A stretch of 64,000 bases of DNA from Enterobacteriaceae bacterium LSJC7 (GCA_000302695.1 AMFN01000023.1:18565-82564); one strand, 5' to 3'; numbered from the stretch's first letter, positions 29,846 to 40,162 are shown. Notes: generated from the sequence alone by a model not told the origin. Program-made: numbers and translations.

Positions 29846-29945
29846 AAAGCGGGTGAATCCCTGAGAGCTTACATCAGTAAGTGATCGGGGTGAGCACGCG
29901 TAGCCAACGCATCTGTAGCCCGAAGTATGAAGGGGAAGAAGGGGC
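29846..29945. repeat. ERIC repeat, unit 3 (left end missing)
   Basis: Starts within the unit at GCGGGTGAATCCC and lacks about 32 bases of the left arm; the right half equals unit 2. The repeat stops at the terminator of glmZ. Confidence 0.85.
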
Positions 29946-29972
29946 AAAAAAATACCCGCCATAGGGCGGGTA
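29946..29972 (-). terminator. Terminator of glmZ
   Basis: Minus-strand TACCCGCC / GGCGGGTA stem with 4-base loop and seven T residues. Confidence 0.92.
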
Positions 29973-30151
29973 ACTAAAACAGGTCTGTTTGACAACATAA
30001 TGGTGCTTCACTCAACGTGGTGTCCATGATGCCTGATGAGGCGGACAGGCCGCGACATCTGTTGGTGGACGATAAGCACCGTAAATGGCTCTGCATCATT
30101 CCTGGGTTTATGAAGCCGAAGGCAAGCATAAGAAGTGGAATGAGCATCTAC
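29946..30151 (-). ncRNA. glmZ: GlmZ small RNA
   Basis: Hfq-dependent small RNA that activates translation of glmS (glucosamine-6-phosphate synthase) and is destroyed by RNase E with RapZ unless GlmY titrates RapZ. On the minus strand the sequence starts GTAGATGCTCATTCCA and includes TTTACGGTGCTTATCGTCCA, CAGATGTCGC, CGTTGAGTGAAGCACC and CAGACCTGTTTTA, as I remember E. coli GlmZ. The length is about 206 nt, as expected (about 207). It ends in the hairpin TACCCGCC-N4-GGCGGGTA and a T7 run. The location next to hemY is also the E. coli one. A small open frame on the plus strand here is not a gene. Confidence 0.92.
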
Positions 30152-30162
30152 GGGCTGTATTA

Positions 30163-30179
30163 TGCATATTCCATGCCAG
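30163..30179 (-). promoter_or_regulatory. Sigma-54 promoter of glmZ
   Basis: Minus-strand CTGGCATGGAATATGCA keeps the -24 GG and -12 GC with ten bases between them and matches YTGGCACGNNNNTTGCW at most positions. The -12 element lies 12-13 bases from the expected glmZ 5' end at 30151. A weak overlapping sigma-70 -10 (CATAAT, 30164-30159) is also present but without a recognisable -35. Confidence 0.8.
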
Positions 30180-30250
30180 AAATAAAAGCGCTTTTAAATC
30201 AGCCGGTCATGGTGAATCTTGCCAGTCTACGCCACAAACGGGCGCATAAC

Positions 30251-30268
30251 TGTCGCCATAAAGCGACA
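30251..30268. promoter_or_regulatory. GlrR-type activator site 1 (TGTC-N10-GACA)
   Basis: Exact TGTC-N10-GACA, the published GlrR recognition pattern, about 100-115 bases upstream of glmZ. Confidence 0.8.
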
Positions 30269-30298
30269 CTCAGAGAGCAAAATTAACACACTCTATAA

Positions 30299-30311
30299 AA
30301 TCATCAGGTTA
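30299..30311. promoter_or_regulatory. Possible IHF site
   Basis: AATCATCAGGTTA differs from WATCAANNNNTTR at one fixed position. It lies between GlrR sites 1 and 2, in an AT-rich tract. Confidence 0.3.
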
Positions 30312-30313
30312 GA

Positions 30314-30331
30314 TGTCTCCATACAGAGACA
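30314..30331. promoter_or_regulatory. GlrR-type activator site 2 (TGTC-N10-GACA)
   Basis: Exact match; starts 63 bases (six helical turns) from site 1. Confidence 0.8.
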
Positions 30332-30345
30332 ATAGAAAATCACCC

Positions 30346-30363
30346 TGTCGCAAAACTCCGACA
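30346..30363. promoter_or_regulatory. GlrR-type activator site 3 (TGTC-N10-GACA)
   Basis: Exact match; starts 32 bases (three helical turns) from site 2. The remaining bases to 30461 show no gene or clear signal. Confidence 0.8.
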
Positions 30364-30461
30364 ACGGCATTGACGTTCTGCTATGGGCCATCAACAGACG
30401 AGATCGAGTAAAACGCAGAGAGTGAATGTGAAATGAGAATAGAGAGAGAAAGTACAAAAAC

Positions 30462-30487
30462 AAAAAAGCAGACGCTGAGGTCTGCTT
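30462..30487 (-). terminator. Terminator of the argX-hisR-leuT-proM operon
   Basis: Minus-strand AGCAGAC / GTCTGCT stem with 6-base loop and a T6 run, 23 bases after tRNA-Pro. Confidence 0.9.
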
Positions 30488-30509
30488 ATGTCAGATAAGA
30501 GGAAAGAAA

Positions 30510-30586
30510 TGGTCGGCGAGAGAGGATTCGAACCTCCGACCCACTGGTCCCAAACCAGTTGCGCTACCAGGCTGCGCTACTCGCCG
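30510..30586 (-). tRNA. proM: tRNA-Pro (anticodon TGG)
   Basis: 77 nt with encoded CCA. Reading the minus strand it begins CGGCGAGTAGCGCAG and has anticodon loop TTTGGGA. Last gene of the tRNA operon. Confidence 0.97.
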
Positions 30587-30636
30587 ACATCTGTTTTCTT
30601 TTCTACTTTACTGCTACTACTTTACTACAAAAGTTG

Positions 30637-30723
30637 TGGTGCGAGGGGGGGGACTTGAACCCCCACGTCCGTAAGGACACTAACACCTGAAGCTAGCGCG
30701 TCTACCAATTCCGCCACCTTCGC
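30637..30723 (-). tRNA. leuT: tRNA-Leu (anticodon CAG)
   Basis: 87 nt class II tRNA with long variable arm (GTGTCCTTACGGAC) and encoded CCA; anticodon loop TTCAGGT. Equal in position to E. coli leuT. Confidence 0.97.
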
Positions 30724-30738
30724 ATTCCACGAAATTAA

Positions 30739-30815
30739 TGGGGTGGCTAATGGGACTCGAACCCACGACAACTGGAATCACAATCCAGGGCTCTACCAAC
30801 TGAGCTATAGCCACC
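30739..30815 (-). tRNA. hisR: tRNA-His (anticodon GTG)
   Basis: 77 nt including the extra 5' G (position -1) typical of tRNA-His; anticodon loop TTGTGAT; CCA encoded. Confidence 0.97.
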
Positions 30816-30877
30816 ACTGAAACACTTCACGCGATACTACCTGTTCGTACCACCGCAGCTCTAACGCCTGAAATTAA

Positions 30878-30954
<77 letters not shown>

Positions 30955-30975
30955 GTAGCGCCGTTGCGGAGGGGG

Positions 30976-31004
30976 ATACTACGGACTTCGCGCCCTGCTG
31001 TCTA
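30976..31004 (-). promoter_or_regulatory. Promoter of the argX tRNA operon
   Basis: Minus-strand TAGACA, a 17-base spacer and TAGTAT, followed by a C-rich discriminator (CCCCCTCCGC) typical of stringently controlled stable-RNA promoters. It lies 22 bases before argX, between it and yifK. Confidence 0.8.
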
Positions 31005-31056
31005 GTGCTTTTTTTCACAAAATGCGCGTTTGGTTATGCTTTGCGCATTCTGCGGT

Positions 31057-32442
31057 TCAACTACTCTGTTTTGTTGATTCTACGTGCTTTCCCAGCCCCA
31101 GAATCTTGTAGGCCACCGTCACTATGGCGAGAAACAGAACGCCCACAATCAGCGACATACGGGTGCTGTCGTTAATGCCCATCCCCACCAACACGCAAAA
31201 CAAAAATGCCATCGTCAGCCAGTTAGCCCACGGGAACATCAGCGAGCGGAACGGATGGCTGGCAATCGCTTCTTTATGCGCTTTGCGAAACCGCAGCTGG
31301 CTAATCAGAATCACAAACCACGGCACCATACCGGGCAAAACGCTGGCGCTGTAAACATACACAAACACGCTTTGCGGGTTCGGAATGATGTAGTTCAGAC
31401 AGGAGCCAATCAGCAGAATCAGGATAGAAAGCGCCACCCCAGCCACCGGAACGCCGTTTTTCGACACTTTCCCCATAACAGCGGGCAGCTGGCGGTTCTT
31501 TGCCAGCGCGTAAAACATACGCCCGCAGCTGTACATGCCGCTGTTACAGCCCGACAGCGCTGCCGTCAGTACCACAAAGTTAATGATACCCGCCGCCGTC
31601 GTAATACCAATTTTGGCGAAAGTCAGCACAAACGGGCTGCCGTTGGTGCCAATATCATTCCACGGGAAGATAGTGACGATAACGAAAATGGCGCCCACGT
31701 AGAAAATAAGGATGCGCCACAGTACTTTGCCTACCGCGCTGCGCAGCGTAACCTGCGGGTTTTTGGCCTCGCCTGCGGTAATGCCAATCAGCTCCACACC
31801 CTGATATGACGCCACAACAATACACAGCGCCGTCAGAAAGCCCTTCCAGCCGCCAGCGAAAAAGCCGCCGTGCTCTGTCAAATTGCCAAAGCCGGTAGGA
31901 ATGCCGCCATTGCCCAGACCGAAGAAAATAACGCCCAGGCCGACCACAATCATCACAATGATGGTTGTGACCTTGATCATGGCAAACCAGAACTCTATCT
32001 CGCCGTACAGCCGCACCGCCGCAAGGTTTGCAAGCGCCACCAGCCCAACGGCAATAAGCGCTGGTATCCACTGAACAACGTCAGGGAACCAGTACTGCAC
32101 GTACACGCCGATGGCGGTTATCTCCGAGATCCCCACCGCCATCCACATAAACCAGTAAGACCAGGCCGTAAGATAGCCAAAAAACGGGCTCATGTAGCGG
32201 TGTGCGTAGACGGCAAATGAGCCGGTTACCGGCTCCAGAAACAGCATTTCGCCCATAGAGCGCATAATGAAGAACACAAACAGCCCAGCCAGGATGTATG
32301 CCAGCAGCACCGATGGGCCAGCCCACTTGAGCGTGCTGGCAGAGCCCATAAACAGGCCTACGCCAATCGTGCCGCCAAGGGCTATCAGTTCGATATGTCG
32401 AGCTTCCAGACCACGCTGAAGCTCGGGTTTATTTTTTGCCAT
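31057..32442 (-). CDS. yifK: Amino acid permease YifK (threonine/serine symporter)
   Basis: APC-family transporter with about 12 membrane helices; recent work names the E. coli protein ThrP, a threonine/serine importer. The family start [21 protein letters not shown] and the [13 protein letters not shown] loop are present. MAKNKPELQ at 32442 has GAGGG just upstream and yields 461 residues as in E. coli. It lies between the ECA cluster and the tRNA operon. Confidence 0.94.
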   Translation of the reverse strand: MAKNKPELQRGLEARHIELIALGGTIGVGLFMGSASTLKWAGPSVLLAYILAGLFVFFIMRSMGEMLFLEPVTGSFAVYAHRYMSPFFGYLTAWSYWFMWMAVGISEITAIGVYVQYWFPDVVQWIPALIAVGLVALANLAAVRLYGEIEFWFAMIKVTTIIVMIVVGLGVIFFGLGNGGIPTGFGNLTEHGGFFAGGWKGFLTALCIVVASYQGVELIGITAGEAKNPQVTLRSAVGKVLWRILIFYVGAIFVIVTIFPWNDIGTNGSPFVLTFAKIGITTAAGIINFVVLTAALSGCNSGMYSCGRMFYALAKNRQLPAVMGKVSKNGVPVAGVALSILILLIGSCLNYIIPNPQSVFVYVYSASVLPGMVPWFVILISQLRFRKAHKEAIASHPFRSLMFPWANWLTMAFLFCVLVGMGINDSTRMSLIVGVLFLAIVTVAYKILGLGKHVESTKQSS

Positions 32443-32649
32443 AATCCCTCTTAATCTTTCGCAAAGCCGTTCCGGTTTCACCGGATATTATTGTGGCCGA
32501 AGTTGCAGCCGGGCGCGCAAAGCAGCGCCAGGCGGCGGCAATGGTTTCGTATTTTACAATAAATAGCAAATCAGACGCCCGGAAACCCAGCCGTCTGGAG
32601 CAGAAATAACACATAGAGGAAAGGAGGCGACACAACGCCGCCCGGCAGA

Positions 32650-33390
32650 CTAGAGGCGCCCGGTATAGTGCCAGGCAAGGTAGCGCAGCAGCCGCAGCTG
32701 GCGCGTGATGCGGCTCGGCTGCGTTAACAACCGGTACAACCATTCCAGACCCAGATTCTGCCAGCCCTTCGGCGCGCGCTTAACGTGGCCGGTAAAGACA
32801 TCATACGTCCCGCCAACGCCCATATACAGCGCATGCGGATGCACGCACTTACAGTCGCGCATCAGAATTTCCTGGCGCGGCGAGCCCATCGCGACGCTAA
32901 CCAGTTGCGCGCCACTGTCGCGGATACGCTCAAACAGCGCCTCACGCTCCTGAGCACTAAAATAACCGTCCTGGCTGCCGACAATGTTCACATTCCACTG
33001 CGCGCGCAGCTTCTGCTCAGTTTGCGTTAATACTTCGGGGCGTCCGCCCACCAGAAACACCGGTGTACCGTCACGCCCGGCACGCTCCATCAGGGCTTCC
33101 CACAAGTCCGCACCCGCCACGCGCGACACCTGCGCCTGCGGGTATTTTTTGCGAATTGAGCGCACTACGCTGATGCCGTCGGCATATTTGAACTCCGAAG
33201 CCATAATCAGCTCACGTACCTGGGCGTCGTTTTCTGCGGCCAACACTTTTTCAGCGTTAATCGCCACCAGCGTACCTTGCTTCATTACACCGTCGGCGTT
33301 GAGATAATCCAGCGCATGATTCATATCGCGCCAGCCCAGCAGGTTCAGGCCGCGAATGGTATATACCGGCGCATCAGTCCCGTTATTCAT
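32650..33390 (-). CDS. wecG: UDP-ManNAcA transferase (ECA lipid II synthase)
   Basis: GT26 glycosyltransferase that adds N-acetylmannosaminuronic acid to GlcNAc-PP-undecaprenol, giving ECA lipid II. 246 residues as in E. coli. Conserved [17 protein letters not shown] (catalytic Asp region), and MGSPRQE motifs are seen. It overlaps the end of wzyE by 8 bases and is the last ECA gene before yifK. Confidence 0.96.
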   Translation of the reverse strand: MNNGTDAPVYTIRGLNLLGWRDMNHALDYLNADGVMKQGTLVAINAEKVLAAENDAQVRELIMASEFKYADGISVVRSIRKKYPQAQVSRVAGADLWEALMERAGRDGTPVFLVGGRPEVLTQTEQKLRAQWNVNIVGSQDGYFSAQEREALFERIRDSGAQLVSVAMGSPRQEILMRDCKCVHPHALYMGVGGTYDVFTGHVKRAPKGWQNLGLEWLYRLLTQPSRITRQLRLLRYLAWHYTGRL

Positions 33391-34759
33391 AGGTCTTCTT
33401 GTCAGTTACAGAGGTAAGAGATAAATACTCGCCGCCCGCGCGCAGCCGCGGATGAATCAGCCCTGCGCTATCCAGCAGCCAGAAAATGAGCTTTGCCAGC
33501 AGCAGGCAAAGGCCAAAAACAATCATGAAAAACACCACACGGGAAACAAACGAGTCCAGCCCTTCGCGCGCCAGCACTATCATGTTGAAGATGGCGCCAA
33601 AGCAGAAGCTGTGCAGAATAGCCGCGTTATAACGATTAGACTCACGGTTGCCACGCTCAAACAGCCAGTCGAACCATTTGATAATCAGCCCAACGGCTAT
33701 AGCGCCTGGCACAATAAACCATACGCCGCCCATCACCAGCAGCGAGCCAATAAGCGTGGGAGAAATAGCCAGGCCAGAGTGGTTATTCAGCACTTCCCAG
33801 GTAAAGTAGTTGGCGCTGTTCAGCACCGCCGCCGGACGGTCCGGCCACAGCCAGGAAGGAATAAAGACATAGAAGTCGCGCACAATCGGCGCTAAACCCT
33901 GGAAGTCGATTTTGTCGTAATTCTGAATCAGCAAGGCCAGATTTTCCCACGGCGAGAAGGTATCGCGGGTCAGGTATAAAAAGGTGTAAAACGCTTCATC
34001 GCCGCTGACATTCAGGCCATAGCGCTTGAGCGCCAGCCAGAACATCCCCACCACGCCCAGCACCCCGGCTGCCGCCAGCATCCACAGCGTTATCCAGCCG
34101 CGGATGATGCCGATAAACAGGAAGATGGCGAAAGCAATGATGATGTTGGCGCGCGTGCCGCCAACGATAGCGTAGGTCAGCAGGCCAAACCCAACGGTGC
34201 TCGCCAGAAAGAACAGCCAGCTCATTTTGCTCTGACGCAGGAAGTACACCACCAGCATTGCCGGAATAAAGAAGTAAAAGAAGCGCTTGAGCGCAACGCC
34301 GCTGACCTGGCTTGAGAAGATCTGGCTGTACGATTGCAGCTTAAACAACAAAAAACCGTTGTGCAGGAAGAACACCCCGACGCTCACCAGCGCCACTGCC
34401 AGCAAAATCATCCAGGTCAGGTTTGTCTCAACCCGGTTCATGCTGAACAGCTGCCGCACCGGTGCCTGCTGGACCGGGCGCAGCCGGGTTTTATACGCGG
34501 TGTAATAGACGGCGTAAAAGCCGCTCGCCGAGAGCAGCGCCTGTTGCAGAATGTCGGCGGGCACCACGCCGACGTGGAAACGAAACACCAGCGTGACAGT
34601 AAACGGGAAGCCGAAGTAGAACGTCAGTAGAAACAGCAGTGAAAAGAAGACGTTGAAGTTAAAGCGCACGCGACGAAACTCACGCCAGGTGAGCGTGCCG
34701 ATAAACAGCACCGACAATAGCCAGATAACAAACAGCCCGCCACATTCCACTACACTCAT
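33383..34759 (-). CDS. wzyE: ECA polysaccharide polymerase
   Basis: Inner-membrane polymerase joining ECA trisaccharide units on the periplasmic side. 458 residues with about 11-12 hydrophobic helices; the conserved loop [12 protein letters not shown] and the [17 protein letters not shown]-like segment ([16 protein letters not shown]) are typical. ATGA overlap with wecF upstream. Slightly longer than E. coli (450). Confidence 0.96.
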   Translation of the reverse strand: MSVVECGGLFVIWLLSVLFIGTLTWREFRRVRFNFNVFFSLLFLLTFYFGFPFTVTLVFRFHVGVVPADILQQALLSASGFYAVYYTAYKTRLRPVQQAPVRQLFSMNRVETNLTWMILLAVALVSVGVFFLHNGFLLFKLQSYSQIFSSQVSGVALKRFFYFFIPAMLVVYFLRQSKMSWLFFLASTVGFGLLTYAIVGGTRANIIIAFAIFLFIGIIRGWITLWMLAAAGVLGVVGMFWLALKRYGLNVSGDEAFYTFLYLTRDTFSPWENLALLIQNYDKIDFQGLAPIVRDFYVFIPSWLWPDRPAAVLNSANYFTWEVLNNHSGLAISPTLIGSLLVMGGVWFIVPGAIAVGLIIKWFDWLFERGNRESNRYNAAILHSFCFGAIFNMIVLAREGLDSFVSRVVFFMIVFGLCLLLAKLIFWLLDSAGLIHPRLRAGGEYLSLTSVTDKKTYE

Positions 34760-35832
34760 GCCGACTCTCCTGACGCCACGCGCAACGCGTTGTGCCAGCC
34801 CGCAATGTAATTGGGGCTAAAGAAGGCGATGCGGCTTTTGTCCACGCTTTGTAGCTGGCGTTGCGCTTCATGCACTACCGCCTCATTGAGCACATCAGCG
34901 CTAAACAGCACCGGCAGTTGCTGCTCCACCATATCCAGCCAGAAGGGATTTTCGCGGTTCAGCACACAGGGTACGCCCGCCTGAATCAGCAGGCATAACG
35001 TACCAATGCCCTGCTGACGGGCAAAGATAAAGTAGCCGAGGTCGCAGCTACGCAGCAACGCGAGGTAGTCATCAAAAGGCAGGTTCTCACGCAGCACGGA
35101 CAGGTTGTCGCTGCTGAAAAGCGCCTTTCCCGCTGCTTCAACCTCTGCGATATACGCCTCGTTGCCGCCTGGGTAACCCATTGGCACGATAACGCGCACG
35201 CTGTCACCAAACTGGCGGTGAATTTCGTTGAGCGCATCCACATGCAGATTGCTGCGATCGCCCGAGTTGCCTACCAGAATGGTCAGCTGCGGGTGATTTT
35301 CCCGCGTACAGGCCATGCTGTTGAGGGCGGGATCCATGCGCGTTGGGAAGTAAAGCAGCTCGGTTGCCACTTTCTGATAGTGCGTCATGAAATAGAGCAG
35401 GTCACCGCGAGTGCCAAATACGCGCCCCACGCGCTTTTGCGCCTGACGGCGTAACAGATAGAACAGACGAAATTTAAGGCGCGTAGAGGCCTCATAAAGG
35501 TCAGCGCCCCAGATATGCCAGTTCACCTGTGCAGGCTTCAGGCCACCTGTCAGCAACGCCAGCCACAGCGCGGCGTTAAACTGACCGTGAAAAAAGAACC
35601 GCTGCTGCCGGTCGGCTTTGGCCATTGCCACAACGGCTTTCGCCAGCGATGTTTTGCTATCAAAAAGCGTGATATCCAGCTGCGGGTAAGCGCTCACCAA
35701 CGTAGCATCCTGGCTCACCACCATAAACGCTTTACCCTGCGCGGGCGCGTTAAGCGTCTGTGCAAAGAACTCAAGAACGGTGCGGTTATGGTGCGGGATG
35801 TCCGATCCCAGAACGTGAATCAGTGTTGTCAT
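34756..35832 (-). CDS. wecF: TDP-Fuc4NAc:lipid II transferase
   Basis: GT56 enzyme that adds the third sugar (4-acetamido-4,6-dideoxygalactose) to make ECA lipid III. 358 residues, E. coli 359. Family signature [13 protein letters not shown] at the start and [13 protein letters not shown] near the middle. It overlaps wzxE by ATGA. Its donor sugar needs the dTDP-glucose pathway whose two first genes are missing from this cluster. Confidence 0.95.
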   Translation of the reverse strand: MTTLIHVLGSDIPHHNRTVLEFFAQTLNAPAQGKAFMVVSQDATLVSAYPQLDITLFDSKTSLAKAVVAMAKADRQQRFFFHGQFNAALWLALLTGGLKPAQVNWHIWGADLYEASTRLKFRLFYLLRRQAQKRVGRVFGTRGDLLYFMTHYQKVATELLYFPTRMDPALNSMACTRENHPQLTILVGNSGDRSNLHVDALNEIHRQFGDSVRVIVPMGYPGGNEAYIAEVEAAGKALFSSDNLSVLRENLPFDDYLALLRSCDLGYFIFARQQGIGTLCLLIQAGVPCVLNRENPFWLDMVEQQLPVLFSADVLNEAVVHEAQRQLQSVDKSRIAFFSPNYIAGWHNALRVASGESA

Positions 35833-37079
35833 ACTCGTTTACGCCAGATAAGGAATGCGCAGACGCACAGGGAAAACCAGACGATATACGTCGCCATATA
35901 GGCCTGTGTCGCCCCCAGCGCGCCGTGTGCCGGGATAAGCCAGCGAGAAAAGCCAGTCAGCAGCGCAAACTGGCTGATTTCCGCCACGATATACAACCGC
36001 AGCGAGGCTTTCGCAATAATCAGATAGCCAAAAACATAGGCGCCAACCTTAAGCACATCGCCCGTCAATTGCCAGGCAAACAGGTCGCGCATGGCGGTGA
36101 ATTTGTCTGAAAATAACAACCAGATGGCAAAATCGCGCAGCAGCCAGACGGCCAGACTCGCCAGCGCCACCGCGGGCAGTACAAAACGCAGCGCACGAGC
36201 GATTTCACGGCCAATTTCCACTTTACCGCTCAGGCGCGACAGCGTCGGCAACAAATAAACGCTGAATGACGCGGTGATAAATTGCAGGTAAGCATCAGAA
36301 ATGCTGCTCACGCCTTGCCAGATGCCAACTTCGCGCCAGCCGTAGTGCGCGGCAAGCAGGTTACGCATCATCACATAAGCGACCGGCATGGTGATGGAGG
36401 TCATCAGCGCCATCAGTGTGAATTTACCGAGGCTGCTGGCAATGGCCTTGTCCCAGACGGGCCTGAGCCAGCCCAGCGGCAGATGGGCGCGACGTTTTAG
36501 CATCAGCACTGCGGGAATAACCGCCAGCGCTGGCAGCAGTGCCGCGCCGAGCAGCGCGCCCTGGTAGCCGCCAACACGCCAGCAGACAACATAAGCCAGT
36601 ACCCCCATCAGGCTACCGGCAATAATCGCCAGCGCGTTACCTGCGGCATCGCGAAAGCCCTTCATGATGGCAAGCGACAGGTTGGCCCAGGCTATGCCCA
36701 TCTGCACCAGCGCGATTAACCGTACCAGCCCCTGGTAGTCAGCGTGGCCGAACAGACCCAGGCTGATGGGACGCGCCGCCAGCAAAAAAACCAGCGCCAG
36801 CAGGGTCGAGAAACCGAACACCATCGCTGACGACGTGCCAATAACCTGGCGCAGATGCTGCGGCTCATCGCGATGTTGCGCGACATATTTCGTCACGCCG
36901 TTAAAAATACCGGCCCCCGCAAGCACCCCAAGCACGGTGATAAGCTGGCGAAAGTTACCTGCCAGCCCCACGCCATCAGGCCCGTAGGACACCGCCAGCA
37001 GTTTGACCACCAACAGGCCAGCAACAATTTTTGCCAGCGTAGACGCCGCCGTCCACACCGAAGCCCGCGCCAGAGACAT
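35829..37079 (-). CDS. wzxE: ECA lipid III flippase
   Basis: Membrane flippase of the Wzx/MOP superfamily moving ECA lipid III to the periplasmic face. 416 residues, about 12 helices, as in E. coli. It overlaps wecE by one base (TGATG) and wecF by ATGA. Confidence 0.95.
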   Translation of the reverse strand: MSLARASVWTAASTLAKIVAGLLVVKLLAVSYGPDGVGLAGNFRQLITVLGVLAGAGIFNGVTKYVAQHRDEPQHLRQVIGTSSAMVFGFSTLLALVFLLAARPISLGLFGHADYQGLVRLIALVQMGIAWANLSLAIMKGFRDAAGNALAIIAGSLMGVLAYVVCWRVGGYQGALLGAALLPALAVIPAVLMLKRRAHLPLGWLRPVWDKAIASSLGKFTLMALMTSITMPVAYVMMRNLLAAHYGWREVGIWQGVSSISDAYLQFITASFSVYLLPTLSRLSGKVEIGREIARALRFVLPAVALASLAVWLLRDFAIWLLFSDKFTAMRDLFAWQLTGDVLKVGAYVFGYLIIAKASLRLYIVAEISQFALLTGFSRWLIPAHGALGATQAYMATYIVWFSLCVCAFLIWRKRV

Positions 37080-38209
37080 CAGGCGAAGTAGCTCAGTAGC
37101 GAATTAATCACGGTGCGTTGGTCTACCGGGGCAAGATTATAGAAGAGCGGCAGGCGCAGCAGGCGCTCACTTTCCAAGGTGGTGTAGCGGTCTTCGCCGT
37201 GAAATTCGCCAAACTGCTGACCCGCCGGGCTGCTGTGCAGCGGAATGTAGTGGAATACCGCGAGAATGTCGGCGCTTTTAAGCCAGTCAATCAGGGCGCT
37301 GCGATCGTCGCCGTCGCGCAGCTTGATATAAAACATGTGTGCGTTGTGAACGCAGCCGCCGGGTTGCGCCGGCAGTTCAATGCGCTTTTTCTGCGCCAGC
37401 GGCAGCAGCGCATGGTAATAGTTCTGCCACAGCACCAGCCGCTGCTGGTTGATGCGCTCTGCGGCTTCCAGTTGCCCCCACAGGTAGGCGGCCTGTAAAT
37501 CGGCCATCAGGTAGCTGGAACCGATATCGCGCCAGGTGTATTTATCAACCTGGCCGCGAAAGAACTGGCTGCGGTTGGTGCCTTTTTCACGAATGATTTC
37601 CGCACGCTCAATTAGCGCCGGATCGTTTATCAGCGTCGCGCCGCCTTCACCGCCTGCGGTGTAGTTTTTAGTTTCGTGAAAGCTAAAGCAGCCGATGTGA
37701 CCGATAGCGCCTAACGCCTGGCCTTTGTAGGTGGACATCACGCCCTGCGCGGCATCTTCAATCACCCACAGCTTATGCTGTCTGGCAATGCGCATGATGG
37801 TGTCCATTTCACAGGCAACGCCCGCGTAGTGCACCGGCACAATGGCGCGGGTTTTATCGGTAATGGCCGCCTCGATTTTGCTCTCATCGATGTTCATGGT
37901 GTCCGGTCGCACGTCCACAAAGACAATACGCGCACCGCGCAGCACGAAGGCGTTAGCCGTGGAAACAAAGGTGTAGCTCGGCATGATAACTTCATCGCCA
38001 GGCTGAATATCAATCAACAGCGCCGCCATCTCCAGCGAGGCAGTGCACGACGGCGTCAGCAGCACTTTACGGCTGCCAAAACGCTGCTCCATCCACTTCT
38101 GGCAGCGCTGGGTAAAGCCGCCATCACCGCACAGTTTGCCGCTCTCCATCGCAGAACGTATATAGTCGATTTCACTGCCAACCACTGGCGGCGCGTTAAA
38201 AGGAATCAT
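37079..38209 (-). CDS. wecE: dTDP-4-amino-4,6-dideoxygalactose transaminase
   Basis: PLP-dependent aminotransferase (DegT/DnrJ/EryC1 family) making dTDP-Fuc4N from dTDP-4-keto-6-deoxyglucose. PLP lysine in FHETKNYTAGGEGG (about residue 181). Start MIPFNAPPVVG at 38209 gives 376 residues as in E. coli; further upstream the frame runs into wecD. It depends on RffH and RffG products, which are not encoded next to it here. Confidence 0.97.
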   Translation of the reverse strand: MIPFNAPPVVGSEIDYIRSAMESGKLCGDGGFTQRCQKWMEQRFGSRKVLLTPSCTASLEMAALLIDIQPGDEVIMPSYTFVSTANAFVLRGARIVFVDVRPDTMNIDESKIEAAITDKTRAIVPVHYAGVACEMDTIMRIARQHKLWVIEDAAQGVMSTYKGQALGAIGHIGCFSFHETKNYTAGGEGGATLINDPALIERAEIIREKGTNRSQFFRGQVDKYTWRDIGSSYLMADLQAAYLWGQLEAAERINQQRLVLWQNYYHALLPLAQKKRIELPAQPGGCVHNAHMFYIKLRDGDDRSALIDWLKSADILAVFHYIPLHSSPAGQQFGEFHGEDRYTTLESERLLRLPLFYNLAPVDQRTVINSLLSYFA

Positions 38210-38213
38210 GTTC

Positions 38214-38909
38214 TCACCTGTATAACCAGTAAGCGGAGCGCTCAATCGTCGCGCCACTTGCAATATATCGGCGCAGCGCCGCCCGGTTGCTGACCTGGGT
38301 TGCCACCCAAAGCCGGGAAAGGCCGCGTGTTTCACACCAGTGCCGCGCCGCCTGCATCAACAGCGCGCCTACGCCGCGCCCGGCCAGCAGGCCGATGCGC
38401 CCTTCTTGTTCATTAAGCTGGCGCAGCGTGACAAAGCCCGCGCACGCCGTGCCGTCGCGCAATACCAGACACTGGTGGTCAAAGCTGCCGCGCACCGCGT
38501 TTTCTACCCACTGAGCGTAGAAGCGCTCACTTTCACCGGCGCGATACCACGGCGCACGAAAACGGCTCTGGCTGAATACGCCAGCCGCAGCCCGCAGCGT
38601 GGGGATATCGGTAATGTCGGCCACATCAAGTCCAGGGTTGGCGTTATTGATGCCAACGTCCAGGCTTAATTCCACCTCACCTTCTACCAGCCGAAAGCCC
38701 AACGCCTGTAAGCCATCGAGCAGCGCGGTGTCTTGTGCCGCAATCTTTGCCTGCACGCGCTCAAAGGGCTGCAATTGCGCCATAGCCAACGGCGGCGCTG
38801 AATCAGAAAAACGGACAATCCCGCTCGCCAGCCCAAAAAATTCACTCTCCCAGGCAAGCGGTTCAACGCTTGCCCGGATAACGGTCAACGCAGAGCGGCT
38901 CAACGCCAC
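38214..38909 (-). CDS. wecD: dTDP-fucosamine acetyltransferase
   Basis: GNAT-fold acetyltransferase producing dTDP-Fuc4NAc. 231 residues from the GTG at 38909; acetyl-CoA loop in [13 protein letters not shown] and terminal [17 protein letters not shown]. Start is uncertain: GTG at 38909 or TTG at 38903, the latter with GGAG 7 bases upstream and a TTGA overlap with the wecC stop. Either way wecD now directly follows wecC instead of rffH. The N-terminal 7-8 residues have no match in E. coli. Confidence 0.92.
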   Translation of the reverse strand: MALSRSALTVIRASVEPLAWESEFFGLASGIVRFSDSAPPLAMAQLQPFERVQAKIAAQDTALLDGLQALGFRLVEGEVELSLDVGINNANPGLDVADITDIPTLRAAAGVFSQSRFRAPWYRAGESERFYAQWVENAVRGSFDHQCLVLRDGTACAGFVTLRQLNEQEGRIGLLAGRGVGALLMQAARHWCETRGLSRLWVATQVSNRAALRRYIASGATIERSAYWLYR

Positions 38910-40162
38910 ACTCCGCGCGTATCGACAATATACTGCTGCGCCACCTGCGCACCGTCGACGGCCTTAAACTGGCGATGATCCACCAGCAGCACCAGCACAT
39001 CCGCGCGCGCCAGCGCATCCTGCATGTTAGCAAGCTCGCAGCGCCCCTGAAGGTTTTTGGGAAGTGTATGAATATTCGGCTCGACCGCCAGCAACTCACC
39101 GCGGTGCCAGTCCGCAAGCTCGCTGACAATCGCCATTGCCGGGCTTTCACGCAGGTCATCAATATCTGACTTAAACGCCAGGCCGAAGCAGGCGATGGTG
39201 AGCTCACTGGCGCGCTTGCCGCTATCGGCCAGGCAGTCGGCTACCACGGCCTTCACCTGGTCAATCACCCAGTACGGTTTGCCGTCGTTCACCTCGCGCG
39301 CGGTACGAATCAGACGCGCCTGCTGCGGGTTCTGGGCCACGATAAACCACGGATCGACCGCAATGCAGTGGCCGCCAACCCCCGGCCCCGGCTGTAAAAT
39401 GTTGACGCGCGGGTGGCGGTTAGCCAGGCGAATCAGTTCCCAGACGTTAATTCCCTGATCGGCACAGATAAGCGACAGTTCGTTGGCAAAGGCGATGTTG
39501 ACGTCGCGAAAGCTGTTTTCGGTCAGCTTGCACATCTCTGCCGTGCGGGCGGTGGTGACCACGCATTCGCCTTTAAGGAAAATGTTGTAAAGTGCACTGG
39601 CGCGTGCGGAACACGCGGGCGTCATCCCGCCAATCACGCGGTCGTTTTGAATCAGTTCCACCATCACTTTGCCCGGTAGCACGCGCTCCGGGCAGTAGGC
39701 GATGTTAACGTCTGCCGCTTCACCCACCTGCTGCGGGAAGCTCAGATCGCCACGCAACTGCGCCAGCCATTCGGCGATTTGCTCAGTGGCCCCCACCGGC
39801 GAGGTGGACTCCAGAATCACCAGCGCGCCTTTTTTCAGCACTGGCGCAATGGCTTCGGTCGCCGCCTTGACGTAGGCCATGTCCGGCTCGTGCTCGCCCT
39901 TAAATGGCGTCGGCACGGCTATCAGGTAAGCATCTGCCTCAACCGGCGTCGTACGCGCGCTCAGGTAGCCACCTTCAACGGCGGCTTTTACCGCCAGGCC
40001 GAGATCCGGCTCCACAATGTGAATTTCACCCCGGTTGATCGTCGCAACCGCGTTTTCATTGATATCCACGCCCACCACGCGCTGCTGGCGCGAAGCAAAA
40101 GCCGCAGCGGTCGGCAGGCCGATATAGCCCAGACCAATCACGGAAATAGTGTTAAAACTCAT
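38900..40162 (-). CDS. wecC: UDP-ManNAc dehydrogenase
   Basis: Oxidises UDP-N-acetylmannosamine to the uronic acid with two NAD+. 420 residues, as in E. coli. Rossmann start [15 protein letters not shown] and catalytic Cys in [13 protein letters not shown] (about residue 266) are visible. ATGA overlap with wecB. The 3' end overlaps wecD; in E. coli rffG and rffH would follow here. Confidence 0.97.
   Translation of the reverse strand: MSFNTISVIGLGYIGLPTAAAFASRQQRVVGVDINENAVATINRGEIHIVEPDLGLAVKAAVEGGYLSARTTPVEADAYLIAVPTPFKGEHEPDMAYVKAATEAIAPVLKKGALVILESTSPVGATEQIAEWLAQLRGDLSFPQQVGEAADVNIAYCPERVLPGKVMVELIQNDRVIGGMTPACSARASALYNIFLKGECVVTTARTAEMCKLTENSFRDVNIAFANELSLICADQGINVWELIRLANRHPRVNILQPGPGVGGHCIAVDPWFIVAQNPQQARLIRTAREVNDGKPYWVIDQVKAVVADCLADSGKRASELTIACFGLAFKSDIDDLRESPAMAIVSELADWHRGELLAVEPNIHTLPKNLQGRCELANMQDALARADVLVLLVDHRQFKAVDGAQVAQQYIVDTRGVWR

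Noticed and set aside
30017-30286. 89-codon plus-strand frame after hemY
   Set aside because: Lies across the glmZ small RNA and its promoter on the other strand; no ribosome site.
30251-30363. Three dyads near the tRNA operon considered as phage attachment or CRISPR-like repeats
   Set aside because: Only TGTC and GACA are shared, centres differ, spacing is helical and no integrase or cas gene is present; GlrR sites explain them.
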